Source: Cricetomys ansorgei (taxonomy: Eukaryota; Chordata; Mammalia; Rodentia; Nesomyidae). From it: a stretch of DNA of 64,000 nt. Position numbers and translations under genes: made by a program. Position 1 is the stretch's first letter; the number at the start of each line of letters is the position of its first letter. The notes under the pieces are model-generated. The model was not told where the DNA came from. It made no database searches and worked only from the letters and a program-made list of their open reading frames with translations. Positions 23,441 to 33,476 of the stretch are shown here, one piece after another. The stretch lies in NCBI GenBank assembly GCA_026225945.1, contig JAMJFZ010000239.1, positions 27,429,501 to 27,493,500 on the forward strand. The letters are read 5' to 3'.

Positions 23441-23720
23441 ATGAGGAAAAGGATTTGACACGAGTCGTTGCTTGGACGGACGACAGGTGGCAGCAGAGAG
23501 GGCAAGAGGCGCTGTCCTCTCTTCCATGGTCTCTGGAAGGGCAGGCTCATTTTTGCATGCCATTTTGAATCCTGCCTTAAGGTTCACAGTGTCCAAGAAA
23601 ATCCTCTCGCACCTTTGCATAGTAATTACATTATGAAGCAATTATCATTTGCACATAACAGTGTGCATGACAAAATGAGGACACGAGGATCTTCTAATAG
23701 CCCCCTAGAATCTTCATACA
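23441..23720. promoter_or_regulatory. Candidate conserved non-coding / enhancer-like block
   Basis: A repeat-free block combining GACGACAGGTGGCAGCAG (a partial CTCF-like core) at its start with an AT-rich cluster near 23617-23662: the octamer-like CTTTGCATAG, TAATTAC (homeodomain core), GCAATTATC and ATTTGCACATAA. Such clusters are typical of developmental enhancers, but conservation cannot be tested here. The 129-residue minus-strand and 85-residue plus-strand frames overlapping it are mutually antisense and show no domain. Confidence 0.3.
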
Positions 23721-24148
23721 ACTGACAAGAAGAAAAATAACCCAACTGGACAGATGTGTGGCTTGCAAGTACTTGCTGCCAGGGTCTCTCTACTGCTCTG
23801 GCTTCAATTTCTCTTCCTATTAAGTCATTTTTCCTTCAAAGTAACATTTCAAATTTTTAAATCATCAAATTAAGTTATTCGTATGGTTCAAAGTGTGGCC
23901 TTTTAAATCTAGAACTGGGATTTTTGACCGCAAATGTTTTTGAATAATAATAATAATAATGTAGTATAATAAGTTCCTGGATGTATGTAGAAAGTTAAAG
24001 AGTGGTGATATTTTAACAAATTTCAAGATTAAAGTGCAGCTTAACACAAATCTAGACAACTGATTAAATTTTTCTTTTTATTAGTCATGCGTCGGTAATA
24101 ACGTTTCTTTCACAGTGTTTGTTTCTTTGTGTTTGGTAGCTTAGTTGA
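23721..24148. other. Unassigned, with a short (AAT)n run
   Basis: A six-unit AAT run at 23943-23960. Otherwise nothing recognised. Confidence 0.5.
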
Positions 24149-24298
24149 TTTTTTCTTTTTATTTTAAATCTCACACTGTCGTTTAAGTTTGCCTGACTTT
24201 GTTATGCCACCCAAACTGGGTATGGATTAATGGCAATTCTCCTTTCCCAGCCTCTCAAGTGATGAGATTACAGACACAGGCCATCACACCTTGCCCAA
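24149..24298 (-). mobile_element. Old B1-related SINE (PB1/B1F grade)
   Basis: On +: T-rich tail (TTTTTTCTTTTTATTTTAA), then diverged body ending in CCCAGCCTCTCAAGTGATGA, GATTACAGACACAGG and CCATCACACCTTGCCC, which are the antisense A-box-proximal blocks of B1/Alu-type SINEs. The central part is strongly diverged. Confidence 0.7.
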
Positions 24299-24512
24299 CT
24301 TCCTCTTACTCACACGTGGTCTTGTCTGCAGAAGGGAAATAAGCTCAGAAGGATGGAAGGTGCCTGAATCTTCTTTGTACCTAACAGGGTGCTTTCTCCA
24401 ATCATTGAGGTAGCCCTAAGATGTCCCTACTCTGAGGACATGGTAAGGTGTATGTAGAAGGCTAGACCCATGCTTAGTTATTGTTCCAGTATCAATATGT
24501 TTAAAGCTGTCA

Positions 24513-24690
24513 TGCCAGAGAAGCATAATTTCACAGGCCTATAATCCTGGCACCTGGGAGACTGGATAGGGGAAGTGCTCATGAATTTGAAGTCAGTTTG
24601 AACTACGTGTTAAGTCCCAGGCCAGTGAGGCTTTGTAGCAAGACCCTGTCTTTAAAAAAAGAAAAGGAAAGAGGAAAAATAAGAAAAGAG
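24513..24690 (+). mobile_element. B1 SINE, old
   Basis: CATGCCAGAGAAGCATAATT then CACAGGCCTATAATCCTGGC, GAATTTGAAGTCAGTTTGA, CAGTGAGGCTTTGTAGCAAG and ACCCTGTCTTTAAAAAAAG. The internal promoter boxes are degraded. Purine-rich A-tail. Confidence 0.8.
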
Positions 24691-26699
24691 AAGTAAATAT
24701 TTCTTTCTATTTACAAACGAGTAAATTATTTTTTCTCTTCAAAAGAAATAATCGACACTAGAAGAAATGAGCCCTGTTGGGTTGCCTTACAGGTACAGCG
24801 TCTTTGTTTTTTCTAACTGCGACTATAAGGAAGGAGACTTCAGGAGAGAGAGCTGAGTGCAGTGTGAGGGAATACAGTGTAAATGTCATCAGAGTACCCT
24901 TCGTCACCTCAACCTTCATGCCTACTGATGTCACCTCTATAGGCCTAGGATCCTCAGGCCCTCTTACTCCCTTTTCCATCTATTCTTGAAAACTTGCTTT
25001 CGGAGCCTATGCCCACACCACAAAAAGCCAAAGCTACAGGCTCAAGTTCTGGGCAGCACCCCAGGCTCTCAATGATCAAGAATGGGTGAGCATAAAGGCA
25101 CAGAGAAGAAGCCGAGAGCTGAATACACTGTGAAGTAAGTGCATGTCATTTCCCTTTCCCCTGTTTCCACATCCAGTTAGCCAGGATGGCTTTAGGTTCA
25201 TGCTACTGCGCTGTTTCAGACCTGACCGTACTCTTTACTTCCACCAACTCACTTTCATATGAACCTTTAGACGACCCCGTCTTGGAAATTACGTAAGGCA
25301 TGAAAAGCATTGGCTCACAGAAAGCAAATACAGTTTTCTCTAACTAAGCACTCTGTTAAAAGGCCAACTCGTACCCTTGAAGATCATCTCTCAAAAAGAA
25401 AATACCAGGAATTGTTTCAGAGGGAGCACTGCCTTCTTCCCAAAAGCAAGGAGCCTGGGTGTCAAACTACAAGTAACAACAAGAAGAAGATAGCAAAACC
25501 CAGTGAAAATAGCAAAAAGGCAATGGATAGAAATGAAGGGAAAAAAAATCACAATGGAATTTTGTTTGTAGGGCAGGAAGAATGACATGGACAAGGACAG
25601 CTGATCTCAGTAAAAACACGTGGAAACTATGTCCTCACCAGGTCAGCCCTGGAAAGGGCACCACAGCTGAAGGTGTCCTGAACACTAGGGCTTATAAACA
25701 GGAAGAGGGAGCATCTGAGTTAGGTCAGACCAAAGAAGGACCACTGTGCAGATGTCCTGGCTGTTTGATTATCTCTAAATGAAAATGAATCCGGTGGCAC
25801 TTGGACCACCCCTATATCTAGCTGATGGGTGAGAGAAAGGTATATTCCTCTTCCACTCCACTGTGACGCTTTGGGGAAAGAAGAGTTGTAAATGAATAAT
25901 TACATCAGTTTTAGAAGGAGCAGAGGGATGTACACATTACCTAACAGGTTGGGAAGAGTGCACCAATGTATGTCACATCTGCTGAAGTAGCACAAATTAA
26001 ACCGGAGAGCCAGGACATGCTTCAGTTCAGCTCAGTGCGAATAATCAATCATACTCTGCACACATCCAATCAATAGTCTGAGAGGTTAAATACTTTAATT
26101 GCAAGCCAATATCTCTCATCACTGCATAATGAAGGCTTATATACTTGGGGACACAAGCCATCACGGAAAAAAAAAAAAAACACCACTTTTAATTTGCAGT
26201 ATTAGAATTCTTTCGTTTTCCCCAAAATAGCTGTAATCTCCTCAGGTTCCAAAATATATAGACGGTATTTGTTTGATTCATAGGATGCTAAGAAATATAA
26301 CTGATACTCTTTATAGAATAGAATGTCTATTGCAATCCATATCCTGGTTTGTCTGACACATGAATTTTCTTTCATGAAATTCTCACAAAACTCCAGAACC
26401 TAATAATCCACAATTGCTGACTAAAATGATTGAAGAAAATCGAGTTCCAGAATTCTAAATATTTTACAATTAGAAACATATACATATTCTACATCAAATA
26501 TATGATACATTAACTCTTCTAGATGGATTTATAATAAAACATGGCTATCAAATGATGACATCTAAATTTAAATACATAAATGGCCACATTCAATTAGGAT
26601 AAAACTTCAGCATTTATTTAAGCGGAAGAATGGGAATTATGAGTTCAGAGTCTGCTTGGTCTGCACTGTGAAACGGTATCAAAAACTAGTTCCTGAAAC
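24691..26699. other. Unassigned 2-kb stretch
   Basis: No interspersed repeat recognised. The lysine-rich 91-residue open frame at 25310-25585 has no recognisable domain and no supporting splice or promoter context. Poly-A of 14 at 26167-26180. Confidence 0.4.
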
Positions 26700-26935
26700 A
26701 TGACTGAGGGGGTAAGAGTGATTGCCAAGAAAGCGCAAGGGCCTAAGTTTGAATCCCCAGATTCCAAGCTTGTCTCGAACAAGGTGAAAGGCAAAGACTA
26801 ATATCCAGGGTTGTCCTCTGAGCTCCACATATGTGCCATGGCAGGCACACACATGCCTGCAATCACACACAGAAATGTGAGAGCGTAAACACACTCATAC
26901 ATGGTAACACAAGCACATGCACAAAATAAAATAAA
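26700..26935 (+). mobile_element. B4 / ID_B1-type SINE with central deletion
   Basis: Head GGGGGTAAGAGTGATTGCC, AGTTTGAATCCCCAGATTCC, then directly the distal part (AAGGTGAAAGGCAAAGAC, GTCCTCTGAGCTCCACATAT, GGCACACACATGCC) and A-rich tail (AAAATAAAATAAATC). The B1-derived centre seems largely missing. Confidence 0.65.
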
Positions 26936-27319
26936 TCAAGATGGTAAACGGATACTATGCTACCATTAAGTAAAATTGCTTCAAGTCTTACAAATATTTT
27001 ATGAACTTTTTTGGATTTAAAATTATGAGCCAGGATTTTGGATCTAGTCTCCCCACTGCTAATATCAAGCCTCAATATGGGCTATTTTCAAAATCATTGT
27101 ACCAAGATATACTGTTATTAAATGAAGTTCATATTTTCTGACAGTTTCTTGTATGTGCTGATTCTCTTATTTCCCAGGGTACCACCTTTCTCTTATTTTC
27201 TCTTGGATGTAGCAGAGTTCCTCACTTTTCTCTTCTGACGTATTTCTGAAAATTCAATTGGATGACGGTCCAATTGTGTGATCTACTCACAGCATGTTAT
27301 AGGTAGGGAGCACGTTCTC
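26936..27319. other. Unassigned spacer
   Basis: Nothing recognised. Confidence 0.4.
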
Positions 27320-27500
27320 TTCACTGTACATCTCTGTGACCTTGGACTTGGTCACATATCTGAAACTTTGCTCATCATGTTCCTGCATCGTGAGTGGAAC
27401 TCCCCATTCCCAGACAGGCAGTCATTAGAGCCCATTCTCACCTGTGGAGTAGGAAATAATATTCCATCTCAAGGTAAGGATAATCTCTACATAAATTATT
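27320..27500 (+). mobile_element. Possible MIR SINE
   Basis: TCTCTGTGACCTTGGACTTG and GTCACATATCTGAAACTTTG resemble the MIR core (GTGTGACCTTGGGCAAGT..ACTTAACCTCT). GGAGTAGGAAATAATATTCC resembles the GGGATAATAATAGTACCTAC block. Confidence 0.45.
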
Positions 27501-27889
27501 TGGAGTAGTTTTTCACAGAGTAGCTTCCTCAATTACTTAAGGAGAATTGGAAATTTATTTCTTAATTTGGGTGTTAATCTAATGTTATGCATTTTGTAGT
27601 AAATAGTTTCAACTGTGGTCATTGGCATTCTGCCCATTGTCTCTCACAGGCCCTACCCTATCTCAATCATGTCTCCAATGGGCCCTGGATCTTTTTGTTG
27701 ACGGATAATAAAAAACCAGAGGCAAGTCCTAGGGGTGCTCATTGTCATAGTTATTTTTCCAAACCCTCAGGGGTCACAGTGTGTATGTACTAATTCATCT
27801 CTATACATGTATCTATAAATATTTCTATGTATACTTCTAGAATGCAAATCATGTATCCTTTCATGTGTTGTAAGCTAGCACCAGTGTGC
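27501..27889. other. Unassigned spacer
   Basis: Nothing recognised. Confidence 0.4.
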
Positions 27890-28160
27890 TACTATTAGGA
27901 GGTAGAAAATTGGGAGACGGCTATATTATATGGTCAGAGATCACTTAGGTAGGATTAGTGCCCTTGTTTAAAAAGTCCCGGGGAACTCCATCATTCCTTC
28001 TACCATCTGAGAATTCAGCAACAAGACACTGTCTCTGTAAATCAGAAAATGGGCATCTCCAGAAGGCAAAACTGCCGCTGTCTTGTACTTCTGCCTCCCA
28101 GTCTGCAGACTTGTAAGCAACATGTTTCTCTACTGTATAGTTTACGGATACACTAAAACC
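27890..28160 (+). mobile_element. MST-type MaLR LTR, ancient
   Basis: Order of blocks follows MSTA-like LTRs: GGATTAGTGCCCTTGTTTAA, AAGTCCCGGGGAACTCC, CCTTCTACCATCTGAGAATT, CAGCAACAAGACACTGTCTC, and CTCCCAGTCTGCAGACTTGT followed by AAGCAACATGTTTCTCTACT (consensus ..CCAGAACTGTGAGAAATAAATTTCT..). Confidence 0.65.
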
Positions 28161-28619
28161 CTACAAATATATGCCTATTTTCACATAAAGGGGTTTCTTT
28201 ATTTTCACGTAAATGAGTGGTTAGAGTCCATTACTTCATGGCACACCCTATCCTTTCCCTGTGCTGTCTCTTATTTTTTATTCTATAGTGACACACCCAA
28301 CTACCATCTACTTAAATGTGTTAGCTTGTAGTAGAAAGAAAGCACTTTCAGGACTGTTCCTTTGTGCTGTCTTAAATAGAGGTTTCTGTTCATTATGTAA
28401 GTGACTTCAGGTAAAATCTTTTCCTCAGTTCAGTGACCGTGTGTCATGAGTTCATAGGACAATGGAAGTCTTTGGTGATTTCTTAAAATGTCCTAGGAGC
28501 TTCTAATCTATTGAAGGATATTTAATCTTTATCCACTAATGTTACCCTTTTGCTGCAATGTTCTGTGAGAACAATGTTCAGAAAATGTAGAGGGCTATGT
28601 AACTTCCATTACATAATCA
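28161..28619. other. Unassigned spacer
   Basis: Nothing recognised; the 82-residue frame at 28083-28331 partly overlaps the MaLR. Confidence 0.4.
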
Positions 28620-29288
28620 TAAGGTATGGTCTCCTGTGCCAAAAAAATTGATCTACTTCTGGGGTCTATCATTTTGGCTAATCTATAATTTCATATAAAC
28701 GAAATCAGATATTGTGTAGTCTTATCAAATTGGCTTCTTTAAAATATTATTTAAGACTTATCTTGGTTTGAAGTTCTTTCCTTTTTATAAATGGATACAA
28801 TTCAGTTTTATGAATGTGTTATAGTTGAACTGTTTTCATAGTATAGAACATGTCATTACATCCAATTTGGAGTTGTTTTGAATAAAGCTTTCATAAATAC
28901 TGTTATGAATGGCCCTGTATGTCTACAGATTTTCAAATCACTTTTTAGATACCTGAGAATGTGGTCATGACAAATGGTGATTCCTGAAGAACAAGTATAT
29001 CAATATTGCTTTTACATCATCTGCACTTCTTTGCTGCCACAAGGCCAGTTTCTATTTCTTCATGTCCTCACTAGCAATTTGTGGTGTCAGCTACATTGGA
29101 TTTCAGTTTTCCTGATAGGAATACACTGACATTTTATTATGATTCCATGTGGTGGTTTGCTAATTGTATAAATGGCATCAGGCATCTTTTGTATGAGCTT
29201 TTTAAACAACTGACTAGATGTCTGTCCAAGTATTTGAACTTAATTTTTAAATTAAGCTGTGTTTTCTTGATTGTAGTTATTAGTCTGT
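28620..29288 (-). mobile_element. Ancient L1M ORF2, part 1 (3' side)
   Basis: Antisense L1M landmarks on +: ATAATTTCATATAAACGAA, CAATTTGGAGTTGTTTTGAA then TAAAGCTTTCATAAATACTG, CACTAGCAATTTGTGGTGTC, CATGTGGTGGTTTGCTAATT, AACAACTGACTAGATGTCTG, GTGTTTTCTTGATTGTAG. It breaks off at 29288 where the LTR-type element starts; the next expected L1M block (GTTCTTTATAT..GGATACAAGT) appears just after 30983. Confidence 0.8.
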
Positions 29289-29607
29289 TGTGTAACTCAT
29301 CATGGAAGACAAGAAAGCATATTTCATAGGTACAAACCCTGCCAGACCTCAGCAGAGGGAACCACTGCCATGGCAAGTGTCATACTGGACAGGGGAACCC
29401 TGACCATCTCATCTCAGAGGTTTTTTATTGATACAGAAGCTCCTCAGGTGTTCTGTTGTTAGCAATGCAGATCATGAGCAATCAAACATCTTTTACATAA
29501 AGACAACACCTACAGACAATACAAAATGCCAAGGCCTATACAGTCGTTTTCCCAACAGTACACAAAACAAACATTTTAAACATAACTAAAAATAGATTTC
29601 TGCATCA
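29289..29607 (-). mobile_element. LTR-like copy A (3' LTR in minus-strand sense)
   Basis: 319 bp beginning TGTGTAACTC and ending TTTCTGCATCA on +, so both ends fit TG..CA. Read on minus it starts TGATGCAG and carries an AATAAA hexamer (29424-29429 on +). Matches copy B (same orientation, starts 1382 bp away) and copy C. Inserted in L1M ORF2. Confidence 0.7.
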
Positions 29608-30670
29608 TTTCCATTTTTCTTTACAAAACAAACAAAATTTGTTTTAGCTCTACAACACAATTTAACACTAAACCAACACTGTTTACAAGAAGAACAATCA
29701 CAAGGGTTTCTAAGATGCACAGAATCAAATGAAACCAAACATCTACCAAGCTTTTCACAATTTCTTTGGACAGTAGAAAAACATTACCAATGTCCAGTTA
29801 CCTGGAATTCACTCACGGTCTTCTGGGCTCCTCCAAAGGTCTTGGGTTACTTCTCTGACTCTGCTCTCTGCACACAGTTTGTCCTCCAGGCTCCAGCTGT
29901 CTCCTTGGCACAGATGCTGCTGTTCTTGGGGGGTCAGTCCATGGTACTGGCATCTCCAAAATTGCTGGGGACTCTTGTTGTAACTGGGCTGCACTTTCAC
30001 TAATAGCCTCTCCTGGGCTCTCTTCAATAGTGGCAAGCCTTAACTTCTTTTCATGATCCCTTCAATCTGGGCCTTCAATTGCCACTGAGGCTGCACTTTT
30101 ACCAATAGCTTCTCATGCGCTCTCTTAGTGCCAAGCCTCAGCTGCTCACCAATGAACTCCTCATGTCTTCAAACCTAGTATGCCTAAGTGACTCTTACAC
30201 ATTACCAAGTCTGGAAGCCAGCATGAGATACAACCTCAGCCAGTTCTAGAAGACAGATTCTGTGTGCTGACCCTGAGGAAACACTTTCCAGATTTTAAGA
30301 TAGAGTCTGGTTTGTAGGAAAAAACAAGTGGTCAGTTCATGTTTGAGTTCAAAGTTCAGTAGAAGTTTCCAAAGACTTCTTCATAATGCATCAATTGTTA
30401 GTCCTGACTCTTTTAGGAGGTGTTTGCCTTAGCATCATCACAGCTGTTCCTTGTCTTCAGGAGTTCTCATCACAATACCAGATGTGTCTTGTCACAATCA
30501 ACTCACCAGGATCTAGACTGCTCAGAGCTTGCTTTCTCATTTATTTATTGATTTCACAGTCTCTTCTCTTCATAGAGGCTTATTTCCCTTCTCACTCTCC
30601 TTTTCCTTTGGATGTGGCTGGTGTGATGTCAGTACTCCACGTTGATGCATAGGTAGTAGTATGCCTATGG
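29608..30670 (-). mobile_element. Internal region of LTR-type element (non-coding)
   Basis: Lies between the two direct copies. On minus, AAAGAAAAATGGAAA (29608-29622) immediately precedes copy A, as a polypurine tract would. Next to copy B (the 5' LTR on minus) the sequence reads CCATAGGCATACTACTACC, which shows no obvious tRNA primer-binding site. It contains internal similarity between two segments with TGGGCTGCACTTTCACTAAT (near 29985) and GGCTGCACTTTTACCAATAG (near 30090). The 75-residue minus frame at 29809-30036 has no retroviral motif I recognise, so the element appears non-autonomous. A medium-reiterated rodent repeat (RMER-like) is my best guess. Confidence 0.55.
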
Positions 30671-30983
30671 TGTGACTCGTCAAGGAAAACACAGGCATAT
30701 TCATAGGTGCAACCCTGCCAGACCTCAGCAGAGGGAACCACTATCGTGACAAGCACCATTCTGGACAGTAGGATCCTGAGTGTCTCATTTCAGAGGTTTT
30801 TATCGCTACAGAAGCCCCTCAGGTGTTCTATTAATAACATGTGCAGATTATGAGCAATCACACGTCTTTTACATAAAGTCAACACCTGCAGACAATACAA
30901 AACAAGAAGGCCTAGGCAGCCCTTTTCCCAACAGTGCAAAAAACAACTATTTTAAACATAACTAAAAATAAATTTCTGCATCA
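30671..30983 (-). mobile_element. LTR-like copy B (5' LTR in minus-strand sense)
   Basis: 313 bp, TGTGACTCGT to TTTCTGCATCA on +. Shares AACCCTGCCAGACCTCAGCA, CCCTCAGGTGTTCTATT, GTCAACACCTGCAGACAATA and CATAACTAAAAATAAA with copies A and C. The AATAAA hexamer of A and C is mutated to GATAAA here (TTTATC on +). Confidence 0.7.
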
Positions 30984-31289
30984 CTTGACAGATTCAGAGT
31001 GGTTTTCTGTACTGAATACATTTCTAAAGCATGTTTCTTACAAATATTTTCTCTGTCGCCAGTATATTTTTTTTCGTATTTTAACAATAAACCTCGATTT
31101 CAATTTAGGGAGTCTATCTTGCTGTCTTTCATCTGTTGTGATTTTGGTGTATCTAAAAACTCATTATAAATCACCAGATTATGGATTTTCTTCTAAATGT
31201 TTTCTAATTTTACATTTTCGTTTAAGTTGATAGCCCGTATTGAATCGAATTTTGTAATCTGCAAATCTGAATGAAGATTGCTTTCTTTT
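30984..31289 (-). mobile_element. Ancient L1M ORF2, part 2
   Basis: Resumes the interrupted L1M: TTTTCTGTACTGAATACAT, TTACAAATATTTTCTCTGTC, GCTGTCTTTCATCTG, TTTTGGTGTATCTAAAAACT, GATTATGGATTTTCTTCTAA then ATGTTTTCTAATTTTACAT, GTATTGAATCGAATTTTGTA. Colinear with part 1, which dates the LTR-type insertion as younger than this L1M. Confidence 0.75.
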
Positions 31290-31935
31290 GTTCCTTTTTT
31301 CATTTTTATTAGCTCTGGGAAATTTCATATGATTCACTTTGATCATATTCATTCCCTTCTCCAGGGTTCACTCCCCTTTCCTACTCACCCAACTTTTTGA
31401 ACCCATTTTTGTTTTAAACTCATCAAGTGCAGTTGGTTTTTGATGTCCATATACTGTTGCATGGCTGGCCTTCACGAAGGTGGTTTACCTACCAGGGCTC
31501 CTTAAAGAAAACTGATGTTCCCTCTCCAAGAACTTGTCATTTGCCAGTAGTTCCTTAGCTAGGTAGGCTTTGAGCATACTTCCCCTCTCCATTCTGGAGT
31601 TCTGTCTGCTGAGGGCCTGTACAGGTCTTGTGCATGCCATCTCCATCGCTACAAATTCTTATGTGCAGCTGCCCTGCTGTGTCCCCAAAACACTGTTTCC
31701 TTGTCGTCATCCACCATCCATAACTCTCGCAATCTTTCCAACCCCGTCTGCTGGATCCCTGTGCTTGTCTGAGGGCACTGTGATACAGATGTTCTGCTTA
31801 GGGCTGAGTATTAGGAAGTCCCTTGTCCTCTGCACCTTGAACACTTACGGATCTCTGCGTTCGTCTCTATCTACTGACGGAAGAAGCAGCTCTGATGAGG
31901 GTTATCTTCAATTCTTGGGTCCATTATAAACCGTC
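31290..31935 (-). mobile_element. Lx-type L1 3' UTR
   Basis: Antisense rodent L1 3' UTR on +: T-rich left edge (TTCCTTTTTTCATTTTTATT), GTTGCATGGCTGGCC, CTCCTTAAAGAAAACTGATG, GCCAGTAGTTCCTTAGCTAG, GTGTCCCCAAAACACTG, GATACAGATGTTCTGCTTAG, GAAGAAGCAGCTCTGATGAG. The 119-residue plus-strand frame at 31570-31929 is antisense UTR, not a gene. Same family as 35588-36600. It separates L1M parts 2 and 3. Confidence 0.8.
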
Positions 31936-32278
31936 ATTTTAATTTCAAATTCTAGTTGTTCATTGTTGACATATAAGAAAACAATTGACCTTTAGATAGT
32001 TGCCTTGCGTCCTACAGCCTTGTTATATTTTACTTCGGGATTTTGTTTTCTCTTGTAAATTCACCGTGAACAAAAACAACTCTATCACTGACTTTCTAAT
32101 ATGGTTGCACTCAGCTTACTTATGTCTTGCTGTACATTTTGGCTTACATTTTAGGTGTAATGCTGAAGAGGAGTAGTAAGAAAAAACATTGTTACATTGC
32201 TCCTGATTTTAAGGGAAAATATTTAGCCATTCACTGTTAAGTATGACATGACATTGGTGTAGTTCCTTCCTCCTCTGC

Positions 32279-32303
32279 TGTGTGTGTATGTGTGTGTGTG
32301 TGT
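32279..32303. repeat. (TG)n microsatellite
   Basis: Imperfect TG run abutting the tail side of the ID-like SINE. Confidence 0.9.
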
Positions 32304-32376
32304 TACTGGAAATCAACCCGAGGGCCTCATGTATGCTCCCCTAGATTTGTACCACTAAGCTACATCCACAGACCCC
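32304..32376 (-). mobile_element. ID-like SINE head
   Basis: On +: CTGGAAATCAACCCGAGGGC, CTCATGTATGCTCCCCTAGA and TTGTACCACTAAGCTACATC, then CACAGACCCCCC. This matches an antisense ID/tRNA-Ala-like head (..TCTACCACTGAGCTACATCCCCAGCCC). It could be the isolated head of a B4-type SINE, since the flank is (TG)n, not poly-T. Confidence 0.6.
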
Positions 32377-32625
32377 CCCTCATATTTTATTTTTCAGTCT
32401 TTTGTAGTTGTGGATTATACTCTTTGGTTTCCAAACACCTTTGAATTCCTGGAATAAATCTTACTTTAAAATAGGCACAACATGTTTATTTATTGGCAGC
32501 TTTGATTAGAAAATACGTTATTTTCAGACTTTTACATGTATGTTCACGATGCATACTGGTTTGTACTGTTCTTCTCATTTAATATTTTTATCTGGCTATG
32601 GATTTAAAGTGTGGATTTAAAGTGT

Positions 32626-33419
32626 CTGCATAGATAGGCAATCATGCCTCTTTACTGTAGGGATCCAAGGCTTTTCTCCTCAGAGAGCATCTTGCAGCTT
32701 ATTCAGTTTTAATCCAGTTGCAAATGGTGCAGGGATTGCTCTACTGGTGAGGGATGAAGAAAGGAGATAATTCTATAATTTTTCACCAGTTCTCAGTGTT
32801 CGGTGGGCTGTACTGCCAGGATGTGACTTCCACATAAGAGCTTCACAGAGACTTCCTTCATCGTTTTGTTTTTCTCCTCTTGACCTAGTAATTCTTAGAC
32901 AAAGCAAACAAAACCAAGGAAGCTTCAGTACCATCACTTAAAATCACAAAGAGAAGAGACTGGAAGCCAGTCATTTAATTGCAGAGGCCGTTTTATCTGT
33001 ATCCCAGAGTAGAAGAAAGGATCCAGCACAGAGTCAGTCAGTCCACTTCACACCATTCACTGAACGGTGGTCCACCAGTTCACGCAGTGCTCGATGGGGA
33101 TACTTACTAACTCGGCACTGTCAGCATGCACTAGACAATGTACCATAAGAATCTACGGGTGCTGCTGCCATTGAGCCATGATACTGTGGCCACTCCCACT
33201 CTGCATGTCTTTGCTGCCCTAGCTCTTTGCTTCATTCATTCTAGATTCACATTGCTGGGCTAAAATACCCAGTTCCCAAAGCCAAGATCACCAATGTGTT
33301 CCCCATTTACATCCCTTGCATTTCCCAAGGTACTGAGTAGAGTAACAGAAGCTCAAGTAGCATTCATGGAGTATTATTCCAAAGGTATTTTAGTGATATT
33401 AGTTGGAGATTCAGTGTCA

Positions 33420-33420
<1 letters not shown>
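32626..33420. other. Unassigned spacer
   Basis: No gene or repeat recognised. Confidence 0.4.

Positions 33421-33475
<55 letters not shown>
33421..33475. repeat. (TA)n microsatellite, about 27 units
   Basis: Uninterrupted ATATAT run, the purest dinucleotide tract in the window. It makes the Tyr/Ile-repeat frames on both strands, which are artefacts. Self-complementary and a cruciform candidate. Confidence 0.97.

Positions 33476-33476
<1 letters not shown>

Larger units (their letters stand above)
31936..32625 (-). mobile_element. Ancient L1M ORF2, part 3 (5' side)
   Basis: On +: TCTAGTTGTTCATTGTTGAC, CGTCCTACAGCCTTGTTATA, TTACATTGCTCCTGATTTTA then AGGGAAAATATTTAGCCATT and CACTGTTAAGTATGAC, then after the ID-like insertion TTTGAATTCCTGGAATAAAT, TTCATTTAATATTTTTATCT. 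Colinear with parts 1 and 2, although several hundred consensus bases around the Lx junction are missing. Confidence 0.7.

Noticed and set aside
23252..23641. 129-residue minus frame opposite an 85-residue plus frame
   Set aside because: Mutually antisense, and it includes a lysine run encoded by the poly-T stretch. More consistent with chance in a non-coding block.
25310..25585. Lys-rich 91-residue frame as a processed pseudogene
   Set aside because: No recognised parent protein, no poly-A tail at its end, and no target duplication seen.
29809..30036. 75-residue minus frame in the LTR-type core as a gag or accessory remnant
   Set aside because: Gln/Glu/Arg-rich but without zinc knuckle, protease or polymerase motif. 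No support for a retroviral gene.
31570..31929. 119-residue plus-strand frame
   Set aside because: Antisense to an Lx 3' UTR.
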